A stretch of 64,000 bases of DNA from RGEC01 sp964475595 (GCA_964475595.1 CAYYXG010000004.1:105386-169385), one strand, 5' to 3'; shown: positions 26,012 to 35,209, counted from the first letter of the stretch. Notes: generated by a model not told the origin, from the letters alone. A program made the numbers and translations.

Positions 26012-27136
26012 ATGAACATAGGAATTGTGTGTTATCCCACCTTTGGTGGAAGCGGGGTTTTGGCTACAGAACTGGGTAAAGCCCTTGCCACACGAGGACA
26101 TCAGGTTCATTTTATCAGTTACAATCAGCCGGCACGGCTGGATTTTTTTACCGAAAACGTTTTTTATCACGAAGTAAGCATACTCAAATATCCGCTGTTT
26201 GAATATGCTCCCTATGAAACAGCCCTTGCAGGCGTGATTGTGGATGTGGTTAAAACCGCCAATTTGGATGTGTTACATGTACACTATGCCATTCCGCATG
26301 CTTCTGCTGCGTTGCTGGCTAAGTCTATCTTGGCTGAGGAAGGCCGTGATATTCCTGTTATCACTACCTTGCACGGAACAGATATTACGCTGGTGGGCCG
26401 TGAGGCAACATTTGAGCCCGTAGTCAGCTGGAGCATCAACCAGTCGGATGCCGTGACCGCTGTCTCACAAAGTCTGAAAAACGATACCCTGGAGCATTTT
26501 AACATTAAGCGCGAAATAGATGTGGTGCCCAACTTTATTGATTTTACGAGATTCAACAAACAGCCCAAAGAACATTTTAAGAAAGCCATAGCACCCAATG
26601 GCGAAAAGATCCTGGTGCACACCTCCAATTTTCGGAAAGTAAAGCGGGTAGAGGATGTGGTCTCCGTGTTTTGCCTGGTGAATCAGAAAATTCCTTCCCG
26701 GCTGTTGATGATCGGCGATGGCCCGGAGCGCAGCCACATCGAAAAAATAAGCCGTGAAATGGAATGCCACGGCAGCATTACCTTTTTGGGCAAGCAGGAG
26801 GCAGTGGAGGAAATTTTATCGGTTTGTGATTTGTTTATTCTGCCATCAGAAACTGAAAGTTTCGGGTTGGCAGCGCTGGAAGCTATGGCCTGTGAGGTGC
26901 CTGTTATCAGTAGCAATGCAGGTGGTATTCCTGAGGTTAATGTGCATGGAGTTACCGGCTATTTAAGCAACGTGGGTGATGTGGCTGATATGGCTAAAAA
27001 CGCCATCAAAGTGCTAGAAAATGAGGAGGTATTAAAAACTTTCAAACGCAATGCGCTAAGTCGGGCTAAAGAATTCGATCTGGATAAAATTATGAATGAT
27101 TATCTGGATATTTACCGACGTTGTATCCGGTCTTAA
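26012..27136 (+). CDS. bshA: N-acetyl-alpha-D-glucosaminyl L-malate synthase
   Basis: GT4 glycosyltransferase that makes GlcNAc-malate from UDP-GlcNAc and L-malate, the first step of bacillithiol synthesis in the cytoplasm. The 374 residues have the family start MNIGIVCYPTFGGSGVLATELG, the H-x-HYAIPHA loop VLHVHYAIPHASAALLAK (about 88-105), the TTLHGTDITLVG motif (about 116) and the donor-site ETESFGLAALEAMACEVPVI (about 282-301). BshB and BshC are not in the window. It converges on the ECF sigma gene with a 1-bp gap. Confidence 0.95.
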   Translation: MNIGIVCYPTFGGSGVLATELGKALATRGHQVHFISYNQPARLDFFTENVFYHEVSILKYPLFEYAPYETALAGVIVDVVKTANLDVLHVHYAIPHASAALLAKSILAEEGRDIPVITTLHGTDITLVGREATFEPVVSWSINQSDAVTAVSQSLKNDTLEHFNIKREIDVVPNFIDFTRFNKQPKEHFKKAIAPNGEKILVHTSNFRKVKRVEDVVSVFCLVNQKIPSRLLMIGDGPERSHIEKISREMECHGSITFLGKQEAVEEILSVCDLFILPSETESFGLAALEAMACEVPVISSNAGGIPEVNVHGVTGYLSNVGDVADMAKNAIKVLENEEVLKTFKRNALSRAKEFDLDKIMNDYLDIYRRCIRS

Positions 27137-27137
27137 T

Positions 27138-27650
27138 TTAGCTCCGGCTGCCCATGGAGCGGGTGTTTTCTTTCAAAAACTTCAGCGCAATACCAATCTG
27201 ATTTTCCACGGTTTTGGCGCTAATGTCCATAATTTCTGCAATTTCTTTATAGCTCAGATCAAACATACGGCTAAGCAAAAACACTTGTTTGCATTTGGTA
27301 GGAAGTTGATCAATAAGCTGATTGATATGAATTTGAAGCTCTTTTCCTTCCAAAATTCGGTCGGCCGAGGGTGCGGGAGATATCACGCTGAATTCATCAG
27401 GCATATCAGCAAAAGGCAATCGGGCTTTTTTGATGTGGTTTAAACAACGGTTTTTAACCGATTTAAAGAGATAGCTTTTTAAGGAATCATCCAAAATCAA
27501 TGCATTTCGCTTTTCCCAGATGCTCACAAACACATCATTCACAATTTCATCGGCATCATCCGAATTTTTTACAATGGCTGCAGCAAAGTTGCTCAAACCG
27601 GGCCTGAAGCGCAGATAGAGCTTGTGAAATTGATTTTGCTGTACAGACAC
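27138..27650 (-). CDS. ECF-type RNA polymerase sigma factor
   Basis: Alternative sigma-70 factor of the Bacteroidota ECF group. Region 2 is FHKLYLRFRPGLSNFAAAI to DEIVNDVFVSIWEKR, and region 4 is LPTKCKQVFLLSRMFDLSYKEIAEIMDISAKTVENQI. The start at GTG 27650 (VSVQQNQFHK) is preferred because an exact -7 box TATATTTG lies 5 nt upstream and region 2 begins there; the longer frame to a TTG at 27683 would include that promoter. This gives about 170 residues. No FecR-type anti-sigma factor or SusC/TonB gene is adjacent, so the signal is unknown. It lies just downstream of recQ. Confidence 0.9.
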   Translation of the reverse strand: MSVQQNQFHKLYLRFRPGLSNFAAAIVKNSDDADEIVNDVFVSIWEKRNALILDDSLKSYLFKSVKNRCLNHIKKARLPFADMPDEFSVISPAPSADRILEGKELQIHINQLIDQLPTKCKQVFLLSRMFDLSYKEIAEIMDISAKTVENQIGIALKFLKENTRSMGSRS

Positions 27651-27655
27651 CGGGA

Positions 27656-27663
27656 CAAATATA
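27656..27663 (-). promoter_or_regulatory. -7 box (TATATTTG) of the ECF sigma gene
   Basis: Exact TAnnTTTG match on the - strand, 5 nt before GTG 27650. It lies inside the longer open frame and therefore helps set the start codon. Confidence 0.5.
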
Positions 27664-27688
27664 CGATAGCCCTTAAAGTCCAATACAA

Positions 27689-29902
27689 TTAGTTACCCAT
27701 ATCGCTGAGGAACTGTATGCGCATCAGCTGCAATTCTTCATGGGTAAATTCACCGTCAAAATGTTTAAACGCTTTTTCCAGATTGTCTTCCTGCGCACCG
27801 TGGAAATAATCAAAAATTTCATCTTGTAAATCCTCATCCAAGAACTGGTTCAGAAAATATCGCAAATTTAATTTAGTGCCGGTATTCACAATCTGTTCGA
27901 GTTCCTCCACCAGCTCGCCAAATTCAATCCCGAGCTGTTTGGCCATTTCCATCAAGTCAACCTTTTTGTCAATATTCAGAATAATGCTGACTTTTTTGGC
28001 TGACTTTTCTGCATTGCCTTTCAGTACAATATCCTGAGGTCTTTCAATTTTGTTTTCTTTAACAAAAGTATCAATGTACTGCACAAAAGGTTCTCCAAAC
28101 TTGATGGCTTTGTTTTTGCCTACACCATTAATATTGGATAGTTCTTCAAGGGTGATTGGGTATTTGGTGGCCATGTCTTCCAAACTGGGGTCCTGGAATA
28201 TAACATAGGGGGGAAGCCCTTTTTCCTTGGCAACTTTTTTGCGCAAATCTTTGAGATGGCTGAATAGCTCTTCATCACAGATACTCTCCATTTTGAAGTT
28301 TTCAAAATCATCTTCGCTAACGCTTTCAAACTCGGTGTCTACCGCCATTTCGTGCTTAGTGGGTTTGGTCAGAAATGCCATACCCTGCTCCGAAACACTG
28401 AGTAAACCATACTTTTCGATATTCTTATTGAGGTAGTTGTGCACCAAAGAAAGGCGCATCACCGATTTCCAAAATACTTTGTCTTTGTCTTTGCCGCAGG
28501 CAAACAAAGGCAGTTCATCGTGCTTGTAATCCTTAATGCTGTCTATCCGTTTACCAATGATAAAGTTAACAATATGGGTCATGGAGAATTCCCCATTCAG
28601 CGACTTAAGTGCGTTCAGTGCCTTGGCCACATCCTGGGTCACTTCTGTTTTGGGCTTGGGATGAGCACAGTTGTCGCACATGTGGTTACAATCTGACTCC
28701 GCAAAGTTTTCTCCGAAATAGTGGAGCAACAATTTACGTCTGCATTGACTGCTTTCTGCAAATGCAGCTGTTTCCGCAATCAGCAGTCCCCCAATTTCCT
28801 GTTCAGCTACCGGTTTGTCCTTCATGAACTTTTCCAGCTTTTCAATATCGTTTGGGTTATAGAAGAGCAGACAATCACCACGAAGGCCATCACGACCACC
28901 ACGCCCGGTTTCCTGATAATAACCTTCCAAACTTTTGGGCACATCATAGTGGATTACAAAGCGCACATCGGGCTTGTCAATACCCATTCCGAAAGCAATC
29001 GTAGCAACAATAACATTGCAGTCTTCCATCAGGAATGCATCTTGGTGACCTGCGCGGGTTTTGGCATCCAGGCCTGCATGGTAAGGTAACGCCTTGATAC
29101 CGTTCATTTGCAGCATTTCTGCAATTTCCTCCACTTTTTTGCGACTCAGACAGTATATAATTCCTGAACTGTTTCCTCTGTTTTTGATGAAGGTTAATAT
29201 ATCCTTGTGTACCTGGTCTTTTCTGCCTTTTGGACGAACCTCATAGTACAGGTTGGCGCGGTTAAATGAAGATTTAAACAATCGGGCATCCAGCATGCCC
29301 AGGTTTTTCTGAATGTCATGCTGCACTTTGGGTGTAGCAGTAGCAGTAAGGGCGAGAATAGGCACATCATCAATGGCTTTCACCATTTGTTTGATCCGGC
29401 GGTATTCGGGCCTGAAATCATGGCCCCATTCACTGATACAGTGGGCTTCATCCACCGCAACAAAAGAAATTTTAATGCCGCGAAGCAGCTCCAAAGTTTC
29501 GTCTTTTTTAAGGGTTTCAGGAGCCACGTAAAGCAACTTGGTGCTGCCGGAAGTAACATCCTCTACCACCTTAGTAAAATCCGCTTTACTCAGGGATGAA
29601 TTTAAAAAATGGGCCAGTGCGCTGCTGCTGGAAAAACCGCGGATGTTGTCTACTTGGTTTTTCATCAGGGCAATCAGCGGTGAAATGACAATGGCAGTGC
29701 CATCCATCATCAAGGCAGGTAGCTGGTAACATAGTGATTTGCCTGCCCCGGTTGGCATGATAACAAAACAATCATTCCCCTGAAGTATATGATTAATAAC
29801 CGCTTCCTGATTGCCTTTAAAGCCATCGAAGCCGAAGAATTCCTTAAGTGTGCGTTTTGCGTCTGTGTTGGTATGTTCCGCAACGCCCATTGCCGTGCTC
29901 AT
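27689..29902 (-). CDS. recQ: ATP-dependent DNA helicase RecQ
   Basis: 3'-5' DNA helicase for recombination and fork repair. Of 737 residues, Walker A is PTGAGKS at 50-56 and motif II is AVDEAHCISEWGHDFRPEY (about 148-166). Helicase C-terminal motifs include IATIAFGMGIDKPDVRFVIHYD and YQETGRGGRDG. The zinc-binding RQC part has CRR-x-LLHYFGE and CNHMCDNCAHP. An HRDC domain follows (about 530-600, LRKKVAKEKGLPPYVIFQD), with a C-terminal extension of about 130 residues common in this phylum. It is divergent from the KdsD-like gene, 150 bp away. Confidence 0.96.
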   Translation of the reverse strand: MSTAMGVAEHTNTDAKRTLKEFFGFDGFKGNQEAVINHILQGNDCFVIMPTGAGKSLCYQLPALMMDGTAIVISPLIALMKNQVDNIRGFSSSSALAHFLNSSLSKADFTKVVEDVTSGSTKLLYVAPETLKKDETLELLRGIKISFVAVDEAHCISEWGHDFRPEYRRIKQMVKAIDDVPILALTATATPKVQHDIQKNLGMLDARLFKSSFNRANLYYEVRPKGRKDQVHKDILTFIKNRGNSSGIIYCLSRKKVEEIAEMLQMNGIKALPYHAGLDAKTRAGHQDAFLMEDCNVIVATIAFGMGIDKPDVRFVIHYDVPKSLEGYYQETGRGGRDGLRGDCLLFYNPNDIEKLEKFMKDKPVAEQEIGGLLIAETAAFAESSQCRRKLLLHYFGENFAESDCNHMCDNCAHPKPKTEVTQDVAKALNALKSLNGEFSMTHIVNFIIGKRIDSIKDYKHDELPLFACGKDKDKVFWKSVMRLSLVHNYLNKNIEKYGLLSVSEQGMAFLTKPTKHEMAVDTEFESVSEDDFENFKMESICDEELFSHLKDLRKKVAKEKGLPPYVIFQDPSLEDMATKYPITLEELSNINGVGKNKAIKFGEPFVQYIDTFVKENKIERPQDIVLKGNAEKSAKKVSIILNIDKKVDLMEMAKQLGIEFGELVEELEQIVNTGTKLNLRYFLNQFLDEDLQDEIFDYFHGAQEDNLEKAFKHFDGEFTHEELQLMRIQFLSDMGN

Positions 29903-30025
29903 AGATAAAGTAAGTGCTTTCAGTGAGTAAATTTAACGCATAGGCGGCAATTTTGTTAGCTTTATATTAATTTTTTTTAATCTTCTTTACTTGTCAAATC
30001 CACATACTAAATGCAAAATTTAGGT

Positions 30026-30033
30026 TAGTTTTG
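30026..30033 (+). promoter_or_regulatory. Candidate -7 box (TAGTTTTG) of the KdsD/GDP-mannose operon
   Basis: Exact TAnnTTTG match, 19 nt before the TTG start at 30053. A TTG at 29991-29993 is too far (32 bp) to be a standard -33 element. Confidence 0.45.
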
Positions 30034-30052
30034 CATTTATAATCCTGTCCAC

Positions 30053-31024
30053 TTGAATCAGACTAAGGCAAATTTAATAAAAAGTTACGGAATTCAGGCC
30101 ATTACAGACGAATTAAATTCGCTGGCCAAATTACCTCAATATGTGGACGATTCATTTTCCCGTCTGATAGAATTGCTTTTAGATTCTGCCGGAAGGGCAG
30201 TGGTTACAGGCATTGGAAAGAGCGCCATTATTGCCCAAAAAATGGTGGCTACCATGAATAGCACAGGCCAGCCCGCAGTGTTTATGCACGCCGCTGATGC
30301 CATTCACGGAGATCTGGGCATTATCCAGCCGGGAGATGTGGTGATTGCCATTTCCAAAAGCGGCAATACACCCGAGATTAAGGCCCTTGCACCCTTGCTC
30401 AAATCATTTGGCAATCCGCTGGTAGCCATGGTGGGCAATGTTGAAAGTGAGCTGGCCGCGCAGGCCGACATTGTGATTAACACCACCATAGATAAAGAGG
30501 CGTGTCCGAACAACCTGGCACCTACCAGTAGCACTTCCGCTCAATTGGTTATGGGAGATGCTATTGCTATTGCCCTTTTGAGGATGCGCAATTTCAGCGG
30601 CAGTGATTTCAGTAAATATCATCCCGGAGGAGCGCTGGGTAAGAAATTATACCTTCGCTGCGGTGAAATTGCCGCCAGAAACGAAAAGCCGGCTGTTGTG
30701 CCTTCGGCCTCCGTTAATGAGGTAATCGTCTGTATCAGCAAAAACCGACTGGGGGCTGCCGCTGTGGTGGATGATTCCGGTTTGCTGGGTATTATTACTG
30801 ATGGTGATATACGCAGAATGCTCGAAAAACACAGCAACCTGGCAGGGCTAACTGCCGCTGATATCATGTCTCATTCGCCCAAAACCCTGGACGCTGAAAC
30901 CCTGGCCGTGGAGGCAGTTGATTGGATGAGCCAACAAAAAATATCTCAAATTATCATCATTCGCGAGGGAAAATACGCAGGAATGGTACATTTGCACGAC
31001 CTTAATAGGGAGGGATTGTTATGA
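30053..31024 (+). CDS. kdsD: D-arabinose-5-phosphate isomerase (KdsD/KpsF type)
   Basis: Converts ribulose-5-phosphate to arabinose-5-phosphate, the precursor of Kdo in LPS. Of 323 residues, the SIS domain (about 30-165) has VVTGIGKSAIIAQKMVATMNSTGQP, HGDLGIIQPGDVVIAISKSG and the APTSSTSAQLVMGDAIAIALL signature. Two CBS domains follow (about 200-320), with DGDIRRML. The start is TTG at 30053, since the next ATG would remove part of the SIS domain. Its stop overlaps the next gene by 4 bp (ATGA), so the two sugar genes are co-translated. LPS genes elsewhere (lptB) fit the role. Confidence 0.92.
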   Translation: MNQTKANLIKSYGIQAITDELNSLAKLPQYVDDSFSRLIELLLDSAGRAVVTGIGKSAIIAQKMVATMNSTGQPAVFMHAADAIHGDLGIIQPGDVVIAISKSGNTPEIKALAPLLKSFGNPLVAMVGNVESELAAQADIVINTTIDKEACPNNLAPTSSTSAQLVMGDAIAIALLRMRNFSGSDFSKYHPGGALGKKLYLRCGEIAARNEKPAVVPSASVNEVIVCISKNRLGAAAVVDDSGLLGIITDGDIRRMLEKHSNLAGLTAADIMSHSPKTLDAETLAVEAVDWMSQQKISQIIIIREGKYAGMVHLHDLNREGLL

Positions 31025-32103
31025 GCGAAAATAAACATCACTATGTGCTGATTATGGCTGGCGGAATAGGCAGCCGTTTTTGGCCGGTAAGCCGTAAAAG
31101 CCTGCCCAAGCAATTTATTGATATACTGGGTACCGGTGATTCGCTGATTTCTCAGACCTATAAACGCTTTTGCCAGGTGGTACCCAAAGAAAATATATTC
31201 ATTGTTACCAACCATGAATATACTTCGCTGGTGAAAGAACATGTGCCCGGCATTGCAGATAGCCATATATTAAAGGAGCCCCAGGCGCGCAATACGGCAC
31301 CTTGTATTGCCTATGCAAGCCAAATCATCCATAGTATAGATCCTGATGCGGTTTGTGTGGTGGCGCCCAGCGATCATTTGATTACGCAGGAATCTGAGTT
31401 TTTTCGCATCATTAACGAAGCGTACGCATTTGCCGGAAACTACAATCACTTGCTTACCCTTGGCATCAAACCTACCCGTCCTGATACAGGTTATGGATAT
31501 ATTCAATACAATACCGTGCCGGGTGATGCAGGGTTTTATGAAGTAAAAACCTTCACGGAAAAACCCAATGAGGAACTTGCGCAAACATTTATCGAAAGCG
31601 GAGAGTTTTTGTGGAATGCAGGTATTTTCGTCTGGAATGTGAAAGCCATTTTGAAGCGGATTGAAGATTATTTACCCGAAATACACCAGTTGTTTTCAGA
31701 AGTGGATTTTTCGCAGGATCATTACTTTGACACCCTGGAAGTGGCCTATGGGCAGTGCCCGAGCATTTCAATCGATTATGGCATTATGGAGAAAGACGAC
31801 AGTGTCTATGTCTATCCGGCTACTTTTGGCTGGAATGACCTGGGTACATGGAAGAGTCTGTGGGATGTGAGCCGACATAATCAGCATGATACGGCCTCAA
31901 TCGGCAAAGGCATACATACCTACGAAACCGCCAATTCGTTGATTTTCTCTAATACGGACCGCATCGTAATAACCCATGGCCTTGAAAATGTAGTGGTGGT
32001 TGACAGTCCGGATGTGGTGCTGGTGATGCATAAAGACAAGGAGCAGGAACTTCGGCAGATTGTGATTGACATGCGCGACAAGTACAAGGGTAACCTCACC
32101 TGA
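31021..32103 (+). CDS. manC: Mannose-1-phosphate guanylyltransferase
   Basis: Makes GDP-mannose from mannose-1-phosphate and GTP for surface glycans. The 360 residues have the nucleotidyltransferase signature MAGGIGSRFWPVSRKSLPKQF (about 11-31). Further motifs are EPQARNTAPCIAYA, APSDHLI and FTEKPNEE, and then the FVWNVKAIL and DYGIMEK segments. It is the short, single-domain form without the C-terminal isomerase domain found in bifunctional enzymes. It overlaps the kdsD-like gene by ATGA and is followed by the promoter and leader of the EamA gene. Confidence 0.94.
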   Translation: MSENKHHYVLIMAGGIGSRFWPVSRKSLPKQFIDILGTGDSLISQTYKRFCQVVPKENIFIVTNHEYTSLVKEHVPGIADSHILKEPQARNTAPCIAYASQIIHSIDPDAVCVVAPSDHLITQESEFFRIINEAYAFAGNYNHLLTLGIKPTRPDTGYGYIQYNTVPGDAGFYEVKTFTEKPNEELAQTFIESGEFLWNAGIFVWNVKAILKRIEDYLPEIHQLFSEVDFSQDHYFDTLEVAYGQCPSISIDYGIMEKDDSVYVYPATFGWNDLGTWKSLWDVSRHNQHDTASIGKGIHTYETANSLIFSNTDRIVITHGLENVVVVDSPDVVLVMHKDKEQELRQIVIDMRDKYKGNLT

Positions 32104-32127
32104 TTTTCATTGGGGAAAACTTGTGGG

Positions 32128-32158
32128 TTGTGAATACCAAAAACCTTTTTTATATTTG
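32128..32158 (+). promoter_or_regulatory. Promoter (TTG-N20-TATATTTG) of the EamA transporter transcript
   Basis: TTG at 32128-32130 and TATATTTG at 32151-32158, 20 bp apart, match the Bacteroidota -33/-7 pattern. The start of transcription would be near 32162, about 100 nt before the coding sequence, leaving a leader with two hairpins. Confidence 0.65.
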
Positions 32159-32162
32159 CATT

Positions 32163-32252
32163 GCTACCGTGCTGATAGCGGTAGCCCAACTGTTACGCGC
32201 TTCTATATACCAACATCCTGGCCATGCTTCACAGCGTGGCCTTGATTTTTTA
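32163..32252 (+). promoter_or_regulatory. Structured leader with an apparent intrinsic terminator before the EamA gene
   Basis: Hairpin 1 is a perfect 7-bp stem GCTACCG/CGGTAGC (32163-32169 and 32179-32185) at the predicted 5' end of the RNA. Hairpin 2 is an 8-bp stem with one G-T pair, GGCCATGC/GCGTGGCC (32220-32227 and 32234-32241), followed by TTGATTTTTT. This looks like an intrinsic terminator only 15 nt before the ATG at 32267. Possible roles are an attenuator, a riboswitch, or a roughly 90-nt small RNA ending there. I do not recognise a known riboswitch class. Confidence 0.55.
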
Positions 32253-32266
32253 AGGGCATCCCAACC

Positions 32267-33190
32267 ATGAAACCCCGCGTTAAAGCCCTGGCATTCCTTC
32301 ATATTGCCGTTTTTCTCTGGGGATTTACCGCCATCCTTGGCAAGCTTATTTCCTATGGTTCTTTTAACTTGGTATGGCATAGGATGCTGATTACCGCTGC
32401 TGTTTATTTTTGTATACCTGCCGTTTGGAAAGGCATAACACCTTTAAACAAAAAAGACTGGCTGATTTTTCTGGGTATTGGTGTGATTGTGGCCTTTCAC
32501 TGGCTCACATTTTACGGCAGTATCAAGCTGGGAAACAGTGCCAGCTTAACCCTTGCCTGCCTGGGCTCTGCGAGTTTTTTCTCTGCACTGCTGGATCCGT
32601 TGATAAATCGTAAATCCCTTCAAGCAAGGGAATTGTTACTCGGATTGCTGGTGGTGTGCGGTATACTCATTATTCATGGGTCTTTTCAGGCGAAAGATGG
32701 TGTAAAAACCCATTACACCATGGCTATTCTCACCGGGATTGTGAGTGCTGCGCTGGCTGCTCTTTTTACTGCACTGAATAAAAGAAATATTGAGCGGGCT
32801 TCTTCCCTGAGTATTTCTGCTATCGAAATGCTGGCGGGTGCGGTATTGCTGAGCGTGGTTTTTCCTGTAATGGCGGATGCTTCAGCCGTTTGGATTCCCG
32901 AATACAACCCTGAAAGTGACAATTATGATCTGCTTTGGGTATTGTTGCTTTCGTTGGTTTGCACCAACTTAACCTTCTATCTGGGAACCGTTGCCCTGAA
33001 AGAAATATCGGCTTTCACCGCCAATCTTTCAGTGAACCTGGAGCCCATTTATGGAATCATACTCGGGGCGCTGATATTTAAAGAACATGCCTCATTAAAT
33101 ATCCAGTTTTATCTGGGCGCAGCCCTGATTTTGGTTTCGGTTTTTTTGCAAACTTTTTTGGAATATCGCCAACGTAAAAACAACTCATGA
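32267..33190 (+). CDS. EamA (drug/metabolite) family transporter
   Basis: Inner-membrane transporter of the DMT superfamily with 307 residues and about ten membrane helices in two EamA repeats (about 8-145 and 155-300). Typical segments are FLHIAVFLWGFTAILGKLIS near the start, WLTFYGSIKLGNSASLTLACLG, and in the second repeat LSLVCTNLTFYLGTVALKEI and VNLEPIYGIILGALIFKEH. The substrate is unknown; amino acids or small metabolites are usual for the family. The gene has its own promoter and a terminator-bearing leader and overlaps the nitroreductase gene by ATGA. Confidence 0.9.
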   Translation: MKPRVKALAFLHIAVFLWGFTAILGKLISYGSFNLVWHRMLITAAVYFCIPAVWKGITPLNKKDWLIFLGIGVIVAFHWLTFYGSIKLGNSASLTLACLGSASFFSALLDPLINRKSLQARELLLGLLVVCGILIIHGSFQAKDGVKTHYTMAILTGIVSAALAALFTALNKRNIERASSLSISAIEMLAGAVLLSVVFPVMADASAVWIPEYNPESDNYDLLWVLLLSLVCTNLTFYLGTVALKEISAFTANLSVNLEPIYGIILGALIFKEHASLNIQFYLGAALILVSVFLQTFLEYRQRKNNS

Positions 33191-33735
33191 ATACCATAGA
33201 CGACATCATACGTGCTCGAAGGAGCCATTTTGTAAAAGAATTTAATGGTTTGCCGGTCCCTGAAGATGTAATTCAACGGGTGTTGGAAAACGCCCGTTGG
33301 GCGCCAAGCCATAAGCTTACCCTGCCCTGGGTTTTCCGGATTTTCGAAGGAGCAGAAAAACATACCTTATGTCAGGCCATGGAACGATATTATCTTGAGA
33401 AAACCCCGGTAGAACAATTTAATGAGGGCAAACTGGCCAAAATCCGCACCTACGCTTCCAAAATATCCCATATCATTTCCATTGGTTATGTGCCCACAGG
33501 TAAAGTGCCTGAATGGGAAGAGCTGGCTTCCACAGCCATGGCGGTGCAGAATATATATTTAACGATTACTTCACACCCGCATGCAGCGGGTTACTGGACT
33601 ACCGGTAATGGTGCAGGTACTGACTTTATGAAGCAGCAGACCGGTTTGCCAGATAATGGTAAACAACTCGGGTTTTTCTTTTTGGGCATGGTGGACGAAA
33701 AGCGCTACCACGCGGAGCGCCCGAATCATCAGTAG
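33187..33735 (+). CDS. Nitroreductase family protein
   Basis: FMN-dependent NAD(P)H oxidoreductase of 182 residues, similar to the YdjA type. The FMN-binding N-terminus is IIRARRSHFVKEF, then LENARWAPSHKLTLPWVFRI. A middle segment MAVQNIYLTITSHPHAAGYWTTG and the C-terminal LGFFFLGMV fit the family. The physiological substrate is unknown. It starts inside the EamA stop (ATGA) and its last 7 bp overlap the convergent proS. Confidence 0.9.
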   Translation: MNTIDDIIRARRSHFVKEFNGLPVPEDVIQRVLENARWAPSHKLTLPWVFRIFEGAEKHTLCQAMERYYLEKTPVEQFNEGKLAKIRTYASKISHIISIGYVPTGKVPEWEELASTAMAVQNIYLTITSHPHAAGYWTTGNGAGTDFMKQQTGLPDNGKQLGFFFLGMVDEKRYHAERPNHQ

Positions 33736-35207
33736 GCCTTGGCAAATACCACCCGCTTTTGGCTGGGTTTGCCGCTTAATATGCAGGTTCCGGCCTCCTC
33801 AATCGCATCCAGCGGAATGCAGCGAATCGTGGCCTTGGTCATGTCCTTGATTTTTTCTTCGGTTTCGCCGGTTCCGTCCCAATGGGCCAGGGCAAATCCA
33901 TTGCGGTTCTCCACGATGTCCACAAACTCCTCCCAGGTATCTGCCTTCCAGGTTTTGCCTGCACGCAGCTCCAAAGCCCTGTTGAACAGGTTTTGCTGTA
34001 TTTCGTCCATCAGTGCAGTTACGTGGCTTACCAACGCATCCAGGCCAATGGTTTCTTTGGTTTTGGTATCGCGGCGGGCCACTTCGGCGGCATTGTTTTG
34101 CAAGTCGCGGGGGCCTATGGCTATGCGCACCGGCACGCCTTTAAGTTCCCATTCGGCAAATTTGAAACCGGGTTTATGGGTATCGCGGTTGTCGAATTTT
34201 ACGGTCAGGCCGGCTTTTTCCAGTTCTTTTTTGATGCCGGAAACCTTGTCAGTAATGGCACTCAGTTCTTCTTCGGTTCTGTATACCGGCACGATCACCA
34301 CGTGGATAGGAGCCAGTTTTGGGGGGAGCACCAGGCCTTCATCGTCGCTGTGTACCATAATTAGGGCACCCATCAGGCGGGTGGAAACGCCCCAGCTGGT
34401 GGCCCACACATAATCCAGTTTGCTGTTGCGATCTTGAAACTTCACATCAAATGCTTTAGCGAAATTTTGCCCCAGGAAGTGGCTGGTGCCCATTTGCAGG
34501 GCTTTTCCGTCCTGCATCATACCTTCAATACAGTAGGTATCATCCGCACCGGCAAAGCGTTCGTTTTCCGATTTTACGCCTTTGATGACAGGCACGGCCA
34601 TGTGTTGTTCGGCAAATTCTGCATACACATCCAGCATTTTGCGGGTTTCTTCCAGTGCCTCTTCCTTGGTGGCGTGGGCGGTATGGCCTTCTTGCCACAG
34701 GAATTCTGCGGTACGCAGAAATAAGCGGGTACGCATTTCCCAGCGCACCACGTTGGCCCACTGATTGATGAGAATGGGCAGATCACGATAGCTCTGAATC
34801 CAGTTTTTATAGGTATTCCAGATGATGGCTTCGCTGGTAGGGCGCACCACCAATTCTTCTTCCAGTTTGGAATCGGGGTCTGCCATCAGACGGCCCGGTT
34901 TGGATGGGTCGGCCTTTAATCGGTAGTGGGTTACAACGGCACATTCCTTGGCAAATCCTTCGGCATTTTTTTCTTCCTTTTCAAACAGGCTTTTAGGGAC
35001 AAATAATGGGAAATAAGCATTTTGGTGTCCTGTTTCCTTGAACATTTTGTCCAGTTGTTGCTGCATTTTTTCCCAAATGGCAAAGCCATAGGGTTTAATG
35101 ACCATGCATCCTTTCACGGCGCTGTGTTCGGCCAAATCAGCGTTTTTAACCAGATTGTTATACCACTCGCTGTAATTTTCTTCTCTTTTTACCTTTTCAA
35201 ATGCCAT
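33729..35207 (-). CDS. proS: Prolyl-tRNA synthetase (archaeal/eukaryotic-type, short form)
   Basis: Class II synthetase that charges tRNA-Pro. At 492 residues it lacks the bacterial editing insertion, and its architecture is that of the archaeal-like ProS. Motif 2 is RWEMRTRLFLRTAEFLWQEGHTA (about 156-178), preceded by VVRPTSEAIIWNTYKNWI. The anticodon-binding domain begins near VHVVIVPVYRTEEE, and the C-terminal domain includes CILSGKPSQKRVVFAKAY. It is divergent from the lipoprotein gene at 35298 through overlapping promoters. Confidence 0.96.
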   Translation of the reverse strand: MAFEKVKREENYSEWYNNLVKNADLAEHSAVKGCMVIKPYGFAIWEKMQQQLDKMFKETGHQNAYFPLFVPKSLFEKEEKNAEGFAKECAVVTHYRLKADPSKPGRLMADPDSKLEEELVVRPTSEAIIWNTYKNWIQSYRDLPILINQWANVVRWEMRTRLFLRTAEFLWQEGHTAHATKEEALEETRKMLDVYAEFAEQHMAVPVIKGVKSENERFAGADDTYCIEGMMQDGKALQMGTSHFLGQNFAKAFDVKFQDRNSKLDYVWATSWGVSTRLMGALIMVHSDDEGLVLPPKLAPIHVVIVPVYRTEEELSAITDKVSGIKKELEKAGLTVKFDNRDTHKPGFKFAEWELKGVPVRIAIGPRDLQNNAAEVARRDTKTKETIGLDALVSHVTALMDEIQQNLFNRALELRAGKTWKADTWEEFVDIVENRNGFALAHWDGTGETEEKIKDMTKATIRCIPLDAIEEAGTCILSGKPSQKRVVFAKAY

Positions 35208-35209
35208 TT

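Noticed and set aside
32160..32255. SRP RNA, 6S RNA or known riboswitch in the EamA leader
   Set aside because: The conserved SRP apical motif and known riboswitch cores are not visible; kept only as an unassigned structured leader.
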